64,000 bases of DNA from UKL13-3 sp943369665 (GTDB taxonomy: Bacteria > Bacteroidota > Bacteroidia > UKL13-3): positions 1 to 64,000 of the forward strand of contig CALRNX020000010.1 in NCBI GenBank assembly GCA_943369665.1, read 5' to 3'. The translations under genes and the position numbers were made by a program. The notes beneath the pieces are model-generated. The model did no database searches. It saw only the letters and a program-made list of their open reading frames with translations, and was not told the origin of the DNA. Shown piece by piece: positions 36,175 to 45,114 of the stretch (positions within the stretch are counted from its first letter, which is position 1; each line of letters starts with the position of its first letter).

Positions 36175-37047
36175 ATGAGATATTCTTTTTTATGGTTGAT
36201 CCTGTTTTCGATTGCTGCTAAAGCTCAGGTAAAGGATTCATTGGCACGCGATACTTTAAGTGACCTGCAGTTACGAATGATGGGGCTTGGTGAGCATATG
36301 ATACTATCAGAAAGTGAAAATGAGCGCCTCTCAAGTGGTTACCATTTTATCAAACACATGAACTATGCCTTGCGGGTTGGCGGTTCTTATAATTTCAAGT
36401 TCGATTCGTTAAAATCGGTTTCCATTATTTATTCACCCGATAATAAATTTCGTATCATAACCTGGAACCTTGTACTAAATGAGGGCCGATTTCACTATTA
36501 TGGTGTTATACAGCTGAATCCTGAGTTTACAAAAAAGATAAAAGATACAGCTAACCTTCGCCCGTTTTATCCGCTTATTGACAGGTCATCTAAATTTGTA
36601 AACGTGCTTGATACCACGGTTGATCATAACTTTTGGTGGGGTGCAACGTATTATAAGATCATACCGGTAACCTATAAAAAACAAACATATTATACGCTAC
36701 TGGGATGGAACGGCAATACAGCAATGAGTAATAAAAAGGTGGTTGAATCTCTTTATTTCGAAAACAATATACCCAAATTTGGCGCACCTATATTCGACCT
36801 CGATTATAAAAAGCCACTTAAGCGAATGGTGTTTGAGTTTGCCAACCACGCAACAATGACCTTGCGGTATGAAGAAAAAAAGAAATACCTCATTTATGAG
36901 AGTGTTGTTCCAACAAGGCCGCAAGACCAAGGACATCCCGAGACTTATTTACCGGACGGATCCTATGATTATTTAATATTTAATCCTAAAACAGGTGTGT
37001 GGAAGAAGCAAAAAGACATGTTAAGGGATTTTGATATTGCTCCCTAG
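36175..37047 (+). CDS. Exported protein of unknown function
   Basis: 290 residues from ATG 36175, which puts a signal peptide at the N-terminus (RYSFLWLILFSIAAKAQ). An upstream TTG (36145) is in frame but falls in the terminator stem. The mature protein is rich in aromatic and charged residues, with segments FRIITWNLVLNEGRFHYYGV, YYKIIPVTYKKQTYYTLLGW and FEFANHATMTLRYEEKKKY. I do not recognise the family; such periplasmic proteins of ~300 residues without assigned role are common in Bacteroidetes. Its 3' end overlaps the convergent SGNH-like gene by 27 bp. Confidence 0.75.
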   Translation: MRYSFLWLILFSIAAKAQVKDSLARDTLSDLQLRMMGLGEHMILSESENERLSSGYHFIKHMNYALRVGGSYNFKFDSLKSVSIIYSPDNKFRIITWNLVLNEGRFHYYGVIQLNPEFTKKIKDTANLRPFYPLIDRSSKFVNVLDTTVDHNFWWGATYYKIIPVTYKKQTYYTLLGWNGNTAMSNKKVVESLYFENNIPKFGAPIFDLDYKKPLKRMVFEFANHATMTLRYEEKKKYLIYESVVPTRPQDQGHPETYLPDGSYDYLIFNPKTGVWKKQKDMLRDFDIAP

Positions 37048-38046
37048 GTGATCGGCAATTTGTTTACGGCCTTCATAAAAATAATGTTCTGTTGTCCAGT
37101 GCTGGTCCATAAACATGGTTCCTTTTACAAGCTCCAAATTATCAACCACCACTACCCCATTCCGATGGTATCTGTTCACCAGCAGATCTCTATTCTGGCG
37201 TATTAAATAGGTGAGTTCAGGACCAACCAAACTATCGGCATACTCCACATTTTCGGCAAGTAAATTAAACACCAATCGAAGGTCTTTTTGTTTGGCCACC
37301 TTCACAATTTCATCAAAATCGTGGATACGGGGATTTGTTAATGTGTCAATTTGAAATGCGTATGTTTTGATATAATGACAAGCCAAACTAATTTTAGGTA
37401 CATCCCACGATCCATCTTCTTTTTTATAATAACCATTTGCAAATGAATCGTCCCATTCCCTCACAGTATGATATTTGGCCTTAAAAGGGAAATGCAATTG
37501 TTCGGTTCTCCATGTTTTTAGCAGCAACTCATCTCGTTCCTTTTCGAGCTTCTTATCATAGTAGCCAAAATTCATGAGCACTTTATTAAGAAAAGGGTGA
37601 TACGGTTGGTACATCACATTGCTTTTCATCAAAGCTGTTTCAAGCTTTGAATTGATCCAGGCTGCGTCAAAAGAGCGCAAATTCATGGTAACAATAATGG
37701 TTTTCACCCTGCTGTTGTCGGGAATTTGTTTGATAAGCGGTAAGAAAACACCCGCGTGTACGGCTCCCTTGTTTACCGCACCTACAATTTTACCCGGATA
37801 ATGCAATGCAAACAATTCACTGATGCTCATTCGGTTCGTATCGGTATCGGCATATGTTGCATTTGATGATTCGGCAAAATACAACACATCGCAACTATCC
37901 GATTTGCGCCATACTTCCGGCAATTGTTCTGCATATTTTTCAAGATCGGCTTTCCAGAAAAACTTTTTGTATACCACCGCAAACAGCAATAGTAACAAGC
38001 CCAGAGCCAACAATCGTGTGATGATATAATTCAATTGTGCTTTCAC
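37021..38046 (-). CDS. SGNH/DltD-like protein partner of MBOAT acyltransferase
   Basis: 341 residues, GTG start at 38046 (no ATG available nearby), directly after the MBOAT stop. One N-terminal membrane anchor (about 10-27, RLLALGLLLLLFAVVY). The extracytoplasmic domain shows an SGNH/GDSL-type order: FAESSNATY with the presumed nucleophile Ser, VNKGAVHAG, an IIVTMNLRSFD block, and near the C-terminus DQHWTTEHYFYEGR, whose Asp and His would complete the triad as in DltD/AlgX/PatB-like acyltransferases. With the MBOAT it forms a two-gene system expected to O-acylate an extracytoplasmic glycan. Confidence 0.75.
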   Translation of the reverse strand: MKAQLNYIITRLLALGLLLLLFAVVYKKFFWKADLEKYAEQLPEVWRKSDSCDVLYFAESSNATYADTDTNRMSISELFALHYPGKIVGAVNKGAVHAGVFLPLIKQIPDNSRVKTIIVTMNLRSFDAAWINSKLETALMKSNVMYQPYHPFLNKVLMNFGYYDKKLEKERDELLLKTWRTEQLHFPFKAKYHTVREWDDSFANGYYKKEDGSWDVPKISLACHYIKTYAFQIDTLTNPRIHDFDEIVKVAKQKDLRLVFNLLAENVEYADSLVGPELTYLIRQNRDLLVNRYHRNGVVVVDNLELVKGTMFMDQHWTTEHYFYEGRKQIADHLGSNIKIP

Positions 38047-39438
38047 CTAAAACTGAAAATAAATAAAAGGTTGTTCTTCTCCTCCGGCCATTACGGTTAA
38101 CCCGAATAGTAAGACCGCATATACTATCCACCGAATCAAAAGTGACTGAGATCGTATAAACACATCAAAACGCTTACCATTTAACAAAACATCCAAAACA
38201 ATAAAAACGATCAACGCAATGTACAATTGCCATTCAAATGATAATGCTTCTCCTTTGCCGTTCAATAGTTGATGCAACAGTACATTAGCTTGTTCGAACG
38301 AATGACTTCTAAAAAATACCCAGGCTATGGTTACACCAACAAAGGTAAACAGCCAACCCAAAACGGATTTAAGTTTAGGATTGATAGGAAGCATTAATTT
38401 GGCAAACCCAAATGCAATTAAATACAAACAAGCATGTATCAATCCCCACACTAAGAATGTCCAGTTAGCACCATGCCATAAACCGCTTAAGCCAAACACG
38501 ACTAAAATATTGAACGTCCATTTGAGTGCAGAACCCCTGTTTCCACCAAGTGGAATGTATACATAATCCCTGAACCAGGTTGACAAGGATATATGCCATT
38601 TGCTCCAAAACTCAGAAATAGATGTAGCGAGGTAAGGGGCCTTAAAATTATCGATGAGCTGAATGCCCATCATACACGCACTTCCCAATGCGATCGTTGA
38701 ATACCCCCAGAAATCGGCATAGATCTGAAGACTGAATAACAACATGGCAATTCCCACCGACTCGTTACTATAAGCTAATGGTGTTTCATACACTTTATCC
38801 ACTAAAGGAGAAAGCTGATCGGCCACCACCATTTTGATAAACAGGCCAAACAACACCAGCCGGATTCCATTTACCAGGTTTTCCATTTTAAATGCATGGT
38901 ATTGTTTTAGCTGATTGCCCAAGGTTTCGAAACGTTCGATCGGACCTGCTACCATTTGAGGAAAAAACAATACATACACGGCATAAATACCTAGATGTCG
39001 TTCCGGTTTTTGATTGCCTTTGTATACCTCAATTGTATAAGCCATGGATTGAAATGTATGAAAAGACAATCCGATAGGAAGGATGATTTCGTAATGTGTA
39101 AACTGTTTGGAAACATGAAACCAACCCAATACCTCTTGCATTGAATCGAGGGCCATGTTTATGTATTTAAAAAATGCCAACAAACCGATATTGGCAGCCA
39201 GGCTCAACACCAAAAACACTTTTCGTTTGTGTCCGGAGGCACTGTCTATTAATAATGCCGCTGAATAATCGATGGCAATCAGCAGAAACAAAATGAGTAT
39301 GTACTTTGGAATAAAGTACATGTAAAAAAAACAACTCCCTGCAAATAATAAGACCCACCTGTAGCGCTGAGGCAGGTTATAATACAACATCAAAATGATG
39401 GGCAAAAAAAGCAAGTACTCCCAGGAGTTGAATAACAT
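38047..39438 (-). CDS. MBOAT family O-acyltransferase
   Basis: 463 residues, about ten or more membrane segments. Contains the MBOAT signatures: WHISLSTWFRDYVYIPLGGN and, with the invariant His, GLSGLWHGANWTFLVWG. Similar to AlgI/DltB/PatA, which pass an acyl group across the membrane to an SGNH-type transferase. The partner gene follows with no spacer. Substrate glycan unknown; the exopolysaccharide of the large operon or lipid A/peptidoglycan are possibilities (inference). Confidence 0.93.
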   Translation of the reverse strand: MLFNSWEYLLFLPIILMLYYNLPQRYRWVLLFAGSCFFYMYFIPKYILILFLLIAIDYSAALLIDSASGHKRKVFLVLSLAANIGLLAFFKYINMALDSMQEVLGWFHVSKQFTHYEIILPIGLSFHTFQSMAYTIEVYKGNQKPERHLGIYAVYVLFFPQMVAGPIERFETLGNQLKQYHAFKMENLVNGIRLVLFGLFIKMVVADQLSPLVDKVYETPLAYSNESVGIAMLLFSLQIYADFWGYSTIALGSACMMGIQLIDNFKAPYLATSISEFWSKWHISLSTWFRDYVYIPLGGNRGSALKWTFNILVVFGLSGLWHGANWTFLVWGLIHACLYLIAFGFAKLMLPINPKLKSVLGWLFTFVGVTIAWVFFRSHSFEQANVLLHQLLNGKGEALSFEWQLYIALIVFIVLDVLLNGKRFDVFIRSQSLLIRWIVYAVLLFGLTVMAGGEEQPFIYFQF

Positions 39439-39510
39439 GCTGCCAATATAATAGAATATTGGAATTGCTACACATTCATCAAACCTTAAAGGTTAATTTC
39501 CTGTAAACAA

Positions 39511-39540
39511 TTGGGCATCCCAAAACTCTGTGTATTTTTG
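39511..39540 (+). promoter_or_regulatory. Bacteroidetes promoter directly before corA
   Basis: TTG (39511-39513), 19 bases, TATTTTTG (39533-39540): both boxes and spacing agree with the Bacteroidetes consensus. The ATG is at 39547, six bases after the -7 box, so the transcript would have almost no leader. Confidence 0.5.
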
Positions 39541-39546
39541 CATCTG

Positions 39547-40482
39547 ATGATTCAGTATTTTAAAACAATCGGAACCAAACTTGTTTCACTGGAAGCGGTG
39601 GAAAAAGATTGTTGGATAAACGTAATCAACCCAACGGTAGCGGAATTGGATTTTTTGTCCCAAAAGCTATTGGTGCCCATTGATTTTTTGAGCGACCCAC
39701 TGGATATGGACGAAAGTGCCCGTATGGAACAACATCGCAACTGCATGTTGATCGTGCTCAGGGTTCCACTGGAATTAGGCTGGGATGGAGAACTCCCGTA
39801 TACAACCTTACCTATCGGAATTATTTTAAAACGCGACCTGATTGTAACCATTTGTAATAAACCAACTGAGATCATTCAAACATTTATCAGCAGCCGTATG
39901 CGAAATTTTTATACCGCCAAACGAGAACGTATGGTGATGCAGTTATTCTTAAGATCTTCGGTTTTGTATTTGCGTTACCTTAAAAACATTAACAATAAGG
40001 CAGACGAAATCCAGCAAACATTGCACAAAGCCACTCGTAATAAGGAATTGCTCCAACTGCTGAACTTTGAAAAAAGTCTTGTATACTTTACCACATCCCT
40101 CAAGTCGAATGAATTAATGATGTATCGGTTGCAAAGGCTGTCGCGCCCTGCATTGCAAAACGAACTGGATGAGGACCTAATTGAGGATGTGACAACTGAA
40201 ACCAAACAGGCTATTGAAATGGCCAATATTTACAGCAATATTTTAGGAAACATGATGGGAGCACATTCTTCTATCATCTCCAACAATCTTAATATTACCA
40301 TTCGTTTCCTCACCTCGGTAACAATCATTTTATCCATCCCGATTTTAATAGCAAGTTTGTACGGAATGAATGTTGACTTGCCTTTCTCTCATCACCCTCA
40401 GGCATTCTGGATCGTCATGTCGATTGCCGTATCATTATCAATCATTGGTGTGTTTTACTTCCGTAAAAAGAATCTATTCTAG
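39547..40482 (+). CDS. corA: CorA-like Mg2+/divalent cation channel
   Basis: 311 residues from ATG 39547; the in-frame TTG at 39511 belongs to the promoter -33 box and is unlikely to start translation. The cytoplasmic N-domain (WINVINPTVAELDFLS) and long helix region are followed by two C-terminal membrane helices; the first ends with the family motif YGMN (272-275), which is the pore entrance signature. After GMN comes VDLPF and the second helix, then basic RKKNLF. It should act as a homopentamer in the inner membrane. Its 3' end overlaps waaA by 9 bp (convergent). Confidence 0.92.
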   Translation: MIQYFKTIGTKLVSLEAVEKDCWINVINPTVAELDFLSQKLLVPIDFLSDPLDMDESARMEQHRNCMLIVLRVPLELGWDGELPYTTLPIGIILKRDLIVTICNKPTEIIQTFISSRMRNFYTAKRERMVMQLFLRSSVLYLRYLKNINNKADEIQQTLHKATRNKELLQLLNFEKSLVYFTTSLKSNELMMYRLQRLSRPALQNELDEDLIEDVTTETKQAIEMANIYSNILGNMMGAHSSIISNNLNITIRFLTSVTIILSIPILIASLYGMNVDLPFSHHPQAFWIVMSIAVSLSIIGVFYFRKKNLF

Positions 40483-41745
40483 GATACCGGCACTTTTAAG
40501 ATAGGTCAATATATGATGGGTGGCACCCGTTTGCTCCTGCACAAATTGTGCTGCAGCAGTTGAAATCTGATTAAGTTCTTCGGGATGAGTGGACCAGCGA
40601 TCGATCAAAACCTTTAAGTCAACAGCATTGCTCACCACAAAAGCTACTTGAGCATTTTGCATATCAATCGTTTCCGGAAATTTTTTCAGGTTATTGGGGC
40701 CAACCAAAATGGGCATACCAAAAACAGCCGCTTCAAGCGTATTGTGTATGCCCCCTTTACCAAAACCACCACCTATAAACGCAATATCTCCATACTTATA
40801 AAGAGAAGAAAGCATGCCAATATTATCGATAACCAATACACGTTTTTCCTGTAATTGATGATCCTTCAACAAATCGGAATAAGCAGCTACGCCTAACAAA
40901 TCAAATTTCATTTTGATCTCAGCAATACGGCTTTCTTCAATATGATGCGGAGCTATGATCACTTTCCATTCCGGGAAATCGATCATTGTTGCTGCAATCA
41001 ATTCTTCTTCGAAAGAATAACTACTCCCTGCTATTAATACATTGTGTTTACCTTTAAATGCCTCCACCATCGGAAATTCTTTACATTGATCGCGATTGGC
41101 CACTACCCTGTCAAAGCGCGTATCCTTACTCACACTCGTGTTCACGATGCCATGTTCTTTCAGCAAGTCATTTGAAAAGGTGTTCTGACAAAAAATATGG
41201 TTAAATGACAACAACATTTGTTTAAAAAAGGTTCCATACCATTTGAAGTAAATATGATTGGAACGAAAATTTGCGGAGATCAGAAAAACAGGAATGGCTT
41301 TGCTTACCAAGGCATTCAGGTAATGATACCAAACCTCATATTTGACAAAAAAAACATGTGAAGGATTTACTGCATCAATAAATGCTTTTGCATTTTTGCC
41401 CGAATCCAAGGGTAGGTAAAATACATAATCAGCCCCCGCATAATTTTTTCGGATCTCGTATCCCGAAGGTGAAAAAAAGGTAATAATGATCGCTAATTGA
41501 GGATGGTCTTTTTGATACTGTTCGATAAGCGGTCGGGCCTGCTCAAATTCACCCAACGAGGCACAATGAAACCAAACTCTTTTCCTGCTTTCTACAGACA
41601 ATACTGAGATGATATGAGATACCAATTCCTTTCGGCCATCTACAAACAATTTTGCTTTTGCATTAAACAAGGCGGCAATACGAAGAATCCATTTATACCC
41701 CCATAATCCGATTGAATATGCACAATAGCCTAAGAACTGCATCAT
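40474..41745 (-). CDS. waaA: 3-deoxy-D-manno-octulosonic-acid (Kdo) transferase
   Basis: 423 residues. Adds Kdo from CMP-Kdo to lipid A. N-terminal membrane-associated helix (GYCAYSIGLWGYKWILRI), then the GT30 domain with WFHCASLGEFEQARPLIE, VFFVKYEVWYHYL and the C-terminal FIGGGFGKGGIHNTLEAAVFG followed by VGPNNLKKF. This shows the organism makes Kdo-containing LPS or lipooligosaccharide. The ATG overlaps the upstream OMP stop (ATGA). Confidence 0.95.
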   Translation of the reverse strand: MMQFLGYCAYSIGLWGYKWILRIAALFNAKAKLFVDGRKELVSHIISVLSVESRKRVWFHCASLGEFEQARPLIEQYQKDHPQLAIIITFFSPSGYEIRKNYAGADYVFYLPLDSGKNAKAFIDAVNPSHVFFVKYEVWYHYLNALVSKAIPVFLISANFRSNHIYFKWYGTFFKQMLLSFNHIFCQNTFSNDLLKEHGIVNTSVSKDTRFDRVVANRDQCKEFPMVEAFKGKHNVLIAGSSYSFEEELIAATMIDFPEWKVIIAPHHIEESRIAEIKMKFDLLGVAAYSDLLKDHQLQEKRVLVIDNIGMLSSLYKYGDIAFIGGGFGKGGIHNTLEAAVFGMPILVGPNNLKKFPETIDMQNAQVAFVVSNAVDLKVLIDRWSTHPEELNQISTAAAQFVQEQTGATHHILTYLKSAGILE

Positions 41746-42497
41746 TTGAATTCGTATTCGTTATTCGAATTTTTCGCTTTTAAGTAAATGGGAATCATCC
41801 AGCCAATACGTGCGCCCACAGTCATGTCCCAGTGTTTATCAGTATCGGGTAACATTGTATCATAATTATACTTGCGAATACTTTGCGTATGCGCCTGCAC
41901 AAAATCAATTCCAATGTAGAAATTGTAAAACCGATTGTTGCTGTGGTAATAATAACCCAAAAACTGTGTTGCAGCCGGGCCCATGCTCAATCGATCATAT
42001 CCTTTTTTCAGATCATCTGTTAAGGTTGGAATATCATTGCGGGTTGTTGCAATGTTTATTTTATGGTAATAAATTCCTCCTCCCAACATCAGGATAATTC
42101 CTGAATTGCGGTTTTTCACCCCCAACGGAAACACCCTCCCCACTTTACCAAACGAATTAAATCCGCGCATGCCCACATTATAACTTGCATCTGTTCCGGA
42201 GTTGGTCATAATATTTCCACTGCTATTGGTGAGGTTGTACAAAAAATTCAGGTCTTTTACTTCATTTCCGAATTGATAAGAAGCATCAAGAGCAAATACC
42301 CAATTGGTACTTAACTTAAACAACCCACCAAACCCAACATTGTGAAAATCGCCAAAGCGCAAGGCTAAATCGCCCTGAGGTCGGGTGTACGTGTAATGGA
42401 ATTGAATATTGACTATTGGGTCTCCTCTTTTGTTTGAAGACTGACCGACAACAATATAACTACATAATAAAAATATAATGGTTACAAGTTTTTGCAT
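41742..42497 (-). CDS. Outer-membrane beta-barrel-like protein
   Basis: 251 residues from ATG 42497, giving a clean signal peptide (QKLVTIIFLLCSYIVVGQ). Earlier in-frame starts would extend into the divergent promoter region. The mature part alternates as in small Bacteroidetes barrels: PIVNIQFHYTYTRPQGDLA, FGGLFKLSTNWVFALDASY, GRVFPLGVKNRNSGIILML, FYIGIDFVQAHTQS and VGARIGWMIPIYLK, ending with a hydrophilic tail. Family not recognised. Translationally coupled to waaA by a 4-bp overlap, so a role in LPS or outer-membrane assembly is possible (inference). Confidence 0.7.
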   Translation of the reverse strand: MQKLVTIIFLLCSYIVVGQSSNKRGDPIVNIQFHYTYTRPQGDLALRFGDFHNVGFGGLFKLSTNWVFALDASYQFGNEVKDLNFLYNLTNSSGNIMTNSGTDASYNVGMRGFNSFGKVGRVFPLGVKNRNSGIILMLGGGIYYHKINIATTRNDIPTLTDDLKKGYDRLSMGPAATQFLGYYYHSNNRFYNFYIGIDFVQAHTQSIRKYNYDTMLPDTDKHWDMTVGARIGWMIPIYLKAKNSNNEYEFK

Positions 42498-42548
42498 AAG
42501 GTATCGGCTCAAAAATACACACAATTCTGTATTTACAATAAGCGCGAG

Positions 42549-42556
42549 TATATTCG
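42549..42556 (+). promoter_or_regulatory. Possible -7-like box TATATTCG before DegT gene
   Basis: TATATTCG, 26 bases before the ATG at 42583, is identical to the octamer at 20357-20364. It deviates from TAnnTTTG at one base and lacks an obvious TTG at the proper spacing. Confidence 0.25.
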
Positions 42557-42582
42557 CCCAAAACATCACCACTATACCCACG

Positions 42583-43722
42583 ATGAGACCCATACAAATG
42601 GTGGATTTAAAACACCAATACCTTCGGTTAAAAACAGAGCTCGACCAGGCTATTGCAGAAGCTGTGTCGTCAACCATATACATTAACGGACCTGCTGTCA
42701 AACAGTTTTCGGAAGCACTGGCCAGTTACCTTAAGGTTGGATACGTAATTCCTTGCGCCAACGGAACAGATGCATTGCAGATAGCCATGATGGCACTTGA
42801 ACTGAAACCAGGAGACGAAGTAATTTTACCCGCCTTTACGTATGCCGCTACTGCCGAAGTAATTGCATTGCTAAAGTTAAAACCTGTATTGGTGGATGTT
42901 CACCCTCAGACTTTTTTGCTTGACGAACAAAAAATACAAGCTGCAATTACCCCTAAAACCAAAGCTATTGTACCGGTGCATTTATTCGGTCAATGTGCCA
43001 ATATGGAGGCGATCTTACATATTGCTCAACAAAACAACTTATTTGTTATTGAAGATACAGCACAAGCTATTGGTGCCAAATACACCTTTGATGACGGGAC
43101 TACCAAACAGGCAGGGACAATGGGGCATATTGGCTGCACCTCTTTTTTTCCTTCCAAAAACCTGGGATGTATGGGCGATGGCGGTGCAATGTATACCAAC
43201 GATGAAACCTTGTCCAAACGTTTAAAAATGATTGCCAACCATGGCCAAAGTATCCAGTACCAACATGATGAAATCGGGGTAAACTCTCGTTTGGATACCA
43301 TACAAGCTGCAATTTTAAATGTTAAACTTAATCATCTTGACAGTTTTGCAGCTGCCAGAAAAAGTGTTGCCGATTTTTACGACAAGGCGTTTGCCAATCA
43401 TGTGAACCTCGCCATCCCCGTTCGTGAAGTGAAGAGTGAACATGTTTTTCACCAGTATACTTTGCTAACAAAAGGAATCGACAGGGATGAACTCCGCAAC
43501 TATTTAAAGGAGCAAAACATCCCGTCAATGGTCTATTACCCAATACCTTTACATTACCAAAAAGCCTATGCTTCGGATGCATATCCAAAAGGTTCGTTAC
43601 CGATAACCGAAAATTTATGTAAAAGTGTAATTTCGCTGCCCATAAGTACCGAAATGGAGACCGAACAATTGGAATATATTGCCCAACACGTACTTGACTT
43701 TTGTAACAAACATTCATTATAA
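42583..43722 (+). CDS. DegT/DnrJ/EryC1-type PLP sugar aminotransferase
   Basis: 379 residues from ATG 42583 (ATG 42598 also possible). Fold type I. Motifs: CANGTDALQIAMMAL, DEVILPAFTYAATAEV, VIEDTAQAIGAKY with the PLP aspartate, and SFFPSKNLGCMGDGGA with the Schiff-base lysine; the C-terminus has SRLDTIQAAIL and YYPIPLHYQKAY. These enzymes aminate nucleotide-linked 3-keto or 4-keto sugars. It heads a cassette with UDP-glucose dehydrogenase and UDP-xylose synthase, so a UDP-keto-uronate or UDP-4-keto-pentose is a plausible substrate (inference). Confidence 0.93.
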   Translation: MRPIQMVDLKHQYLRLKTELDQAIAEAVSSTIYINGPAVKQFSEALASYLKVGYVIPCANGTDALQIAMMALELKPGDEVILPAFTYAATAEVIALLKLKPVLVDVHPQTFLLDEQKIQAAITPKTKAIVPVHLFGQCANMEAILHIAQQNNLFVIEDTAQAIGAKYTFDDGTTKQAGTMGHIGCTSFFPSKNLGCMGDGGAMYTNDETLSKRLKMIANHGQSIQYQHDEIGVNSRLDTIQAAILNVKLNHLDSFAAARKSVADFYDKAFANHVNLAIPVREVKSEHVFHQYTLLTKGIDRDELRNYLKEQNIPSMVYYPIPLHYQKAYASDAYPKGSLPITENLCKSVISLPISTEMETEQLEYIAQHVLDFCNKHSL

Positions 43723-43741
43723 AAAAGAATATACCGCATAA

Positions 43742-45067
43742 ATGAAAATAGCAGTTGTAGGAACAGGTTATGTTGGCTTAGTAACCGGAACTTGTTTTGC
43801 CGAAGTTGGTATTGATGTTACTTGCATTGATATTGACCAAACAAAAATTGAAAACCTCAAAAAAGGAATTTTACCCATTTACGAACCCGGCTTAGAAGAA
43901 CTTGTAACGCGCAACGTAGAAGCCGGTCGATTGAAATTTAGCACCAGTCTTGCCGAGAGTATCAAAGGATGTGATGTGGCATTTATTGCCGTAGGAACTC
44001 CTCCGGGTGAAGATGGTAGTGCCGACCTTAAATATGTTATTGGAGTGGCAAACGAAATTGGTGAAAACATCAACGACTATATTGTGGTGGTTACCAAGAG
44101 TACAGTTCCCGTTGGAACTGCTATAAAAGTTAATGCCGCTGTGGAAGCTGCCCTTGCCAAACGTAACGCAAATATTGAATTTGATGTTGCTTCCAATCCT
44201 GAATTCCTCAAAGAAGGCGCTGCCGTTGATGACTTTTTAAAACCCGACAGGATTGTGGTTGGCATCAAATCAAAACGTGCCGAAGAAATCATGCGCAAAT
44301 TATACAAACCATTTTTGCTCAACGGACATCCGATCATTTTCATGGATATCCCAAGTGCCGAAATGACGAAATATGCTGCCAATGCAATGCTTGCCACCAA
44401 AATCAGCTTTATGAATGATATCGCTAATTTATGTGAAATAATGGGGGCCGATGTAAACCTGGTGCGTAAAGGAATTGGCAGTGATCCACGTATTGGCAAT
44501 AAATTTATTTATCCAGGTATCGGTTATGGAGGATCTTGTTTCCCCAAAGATGTAAAAGCATTGATCAAAACGGCACAGGAAAATGGCCACAATATGCGCA
44601 TCTTACAAGCTGTAGAAGATGTAAATGAAGATCAAAAAAATGTATTGTTCAATAAAGTATCGAAACATTTTAGCGGAAGCCTTAAGGGAAAAACCTTTGC
44701 TATCTGGGGACTTTCATTCAAACCTAAAACAGACGATATGCGCGAGGCGCCATCATTGGTTATTATCGAGAACCTTCTAAAAGCAGGAGCCAACGTAAAA
44801 GCATTTGACCCTGTGGCAATGCATGAAGCGAAAAAAATGATCGGTGAGCAGATCACTTATTGCAAAGACCAATACGATACACTGATCGATGCTGATGCAT
44901 TACTCATTGCAACCGAATGGCCCGAATTCCGTTCCCCTAACTTTAATGTTATTTCAAAACTCATGAGGAACAAAACCATTTTTGATGGCAGAAATATTTA
45001 TGATATTGAAGAAATGAAAGAATTAGGATTTACTTATTACTGCATCGGAATAAATACACAATTATAG
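43742..45067 (+). CDS. ugd: UDP-glucose 6-dehydrogenase
   Basis: 441 residues. Oxidises UDP-glucose to UDP-glucuronate. N-terminal loop VVGTGYVGLVTGTCFAE, central SNPEFLKEGAAVDDF, catalytic Cys266 in GYGGSCFPKDVKAL, and C-terminal NAD-domain AIWGLSFKPKTDDMREAPS. The GGSCFPKD form distinguishes it from the HexNAc dehydrogenase at 15428. Located 19 bp after the DegT gene and 47 bp before the decarboxylase. Confidence 0.95.
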   Translation: MKIAVVGTGYVGLVTGTCFAEVGIDVTCIDIDQTKIENLKKGILPIYEPGLEELVTRNVEAGRLKFSTSLAESIKGCDVAFIAVGTPPGEDGSADLKYVIGVANEIGENINDYIVVVTKSTVPVGTAIKVNAAVEAALAKRNANIEFDVASNPEFLKEGAAVDDFLKPDRIVVGIKSKRAEEIMRKLYKPFLLNGHPIIFMDIPSAEMTKYAANAMLATKISFMNDIANLCEIMGADVNLVRKGIGSDPRIGNKFIYPGIGYGGSCFPKDVKALIKTAQENGHNMRILQAVEDVNEDQKNVLFNKVSKHFSGSLKGKTFAIWGLSFKPKTDDMREAPSLVIIENLLKAGANVKAFDPVAMHEAKKMIGEQITYCKDQYDTLIDADALLIATEWPEFRSPNFNVISKLMRNKTIFDGRNIYDIEEMKELGFTYYCIGINTQL

Positions 45068-45100
45068 TTTGAGGTTTGTCACAAACGTCAAACCCCAAAC
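45067..45100 (+). repeat. Inverted repeat between ugd and UDP-xylose synthase genes
   Basis: GTTTGAGGTTTG (45067-45078) and CAAACCCCAAAC (45089-45100) pair over 12 positions with one mismatch and a 10-base loop. It starts at the ugd stop codon and ends 14 bases before the next ATG, so it lies in the operon mRNA as a hairpin. No T tract follows. Confidence 0.5.
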
Positions 45101-45114
45101 AACAAACTCATATT

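Noticed and set aside
39511..39546. TTG start extending CorA by 12 residues
   Set aside because: The TTG coincides with the -33 promoter box and the extra residues are not CorA-like.
42498..42701. N-terminal extension of the OMP at 41742
   Set aside because: It would overlap the divergent DegT gene and bury the signal peptide that begins at 42497.
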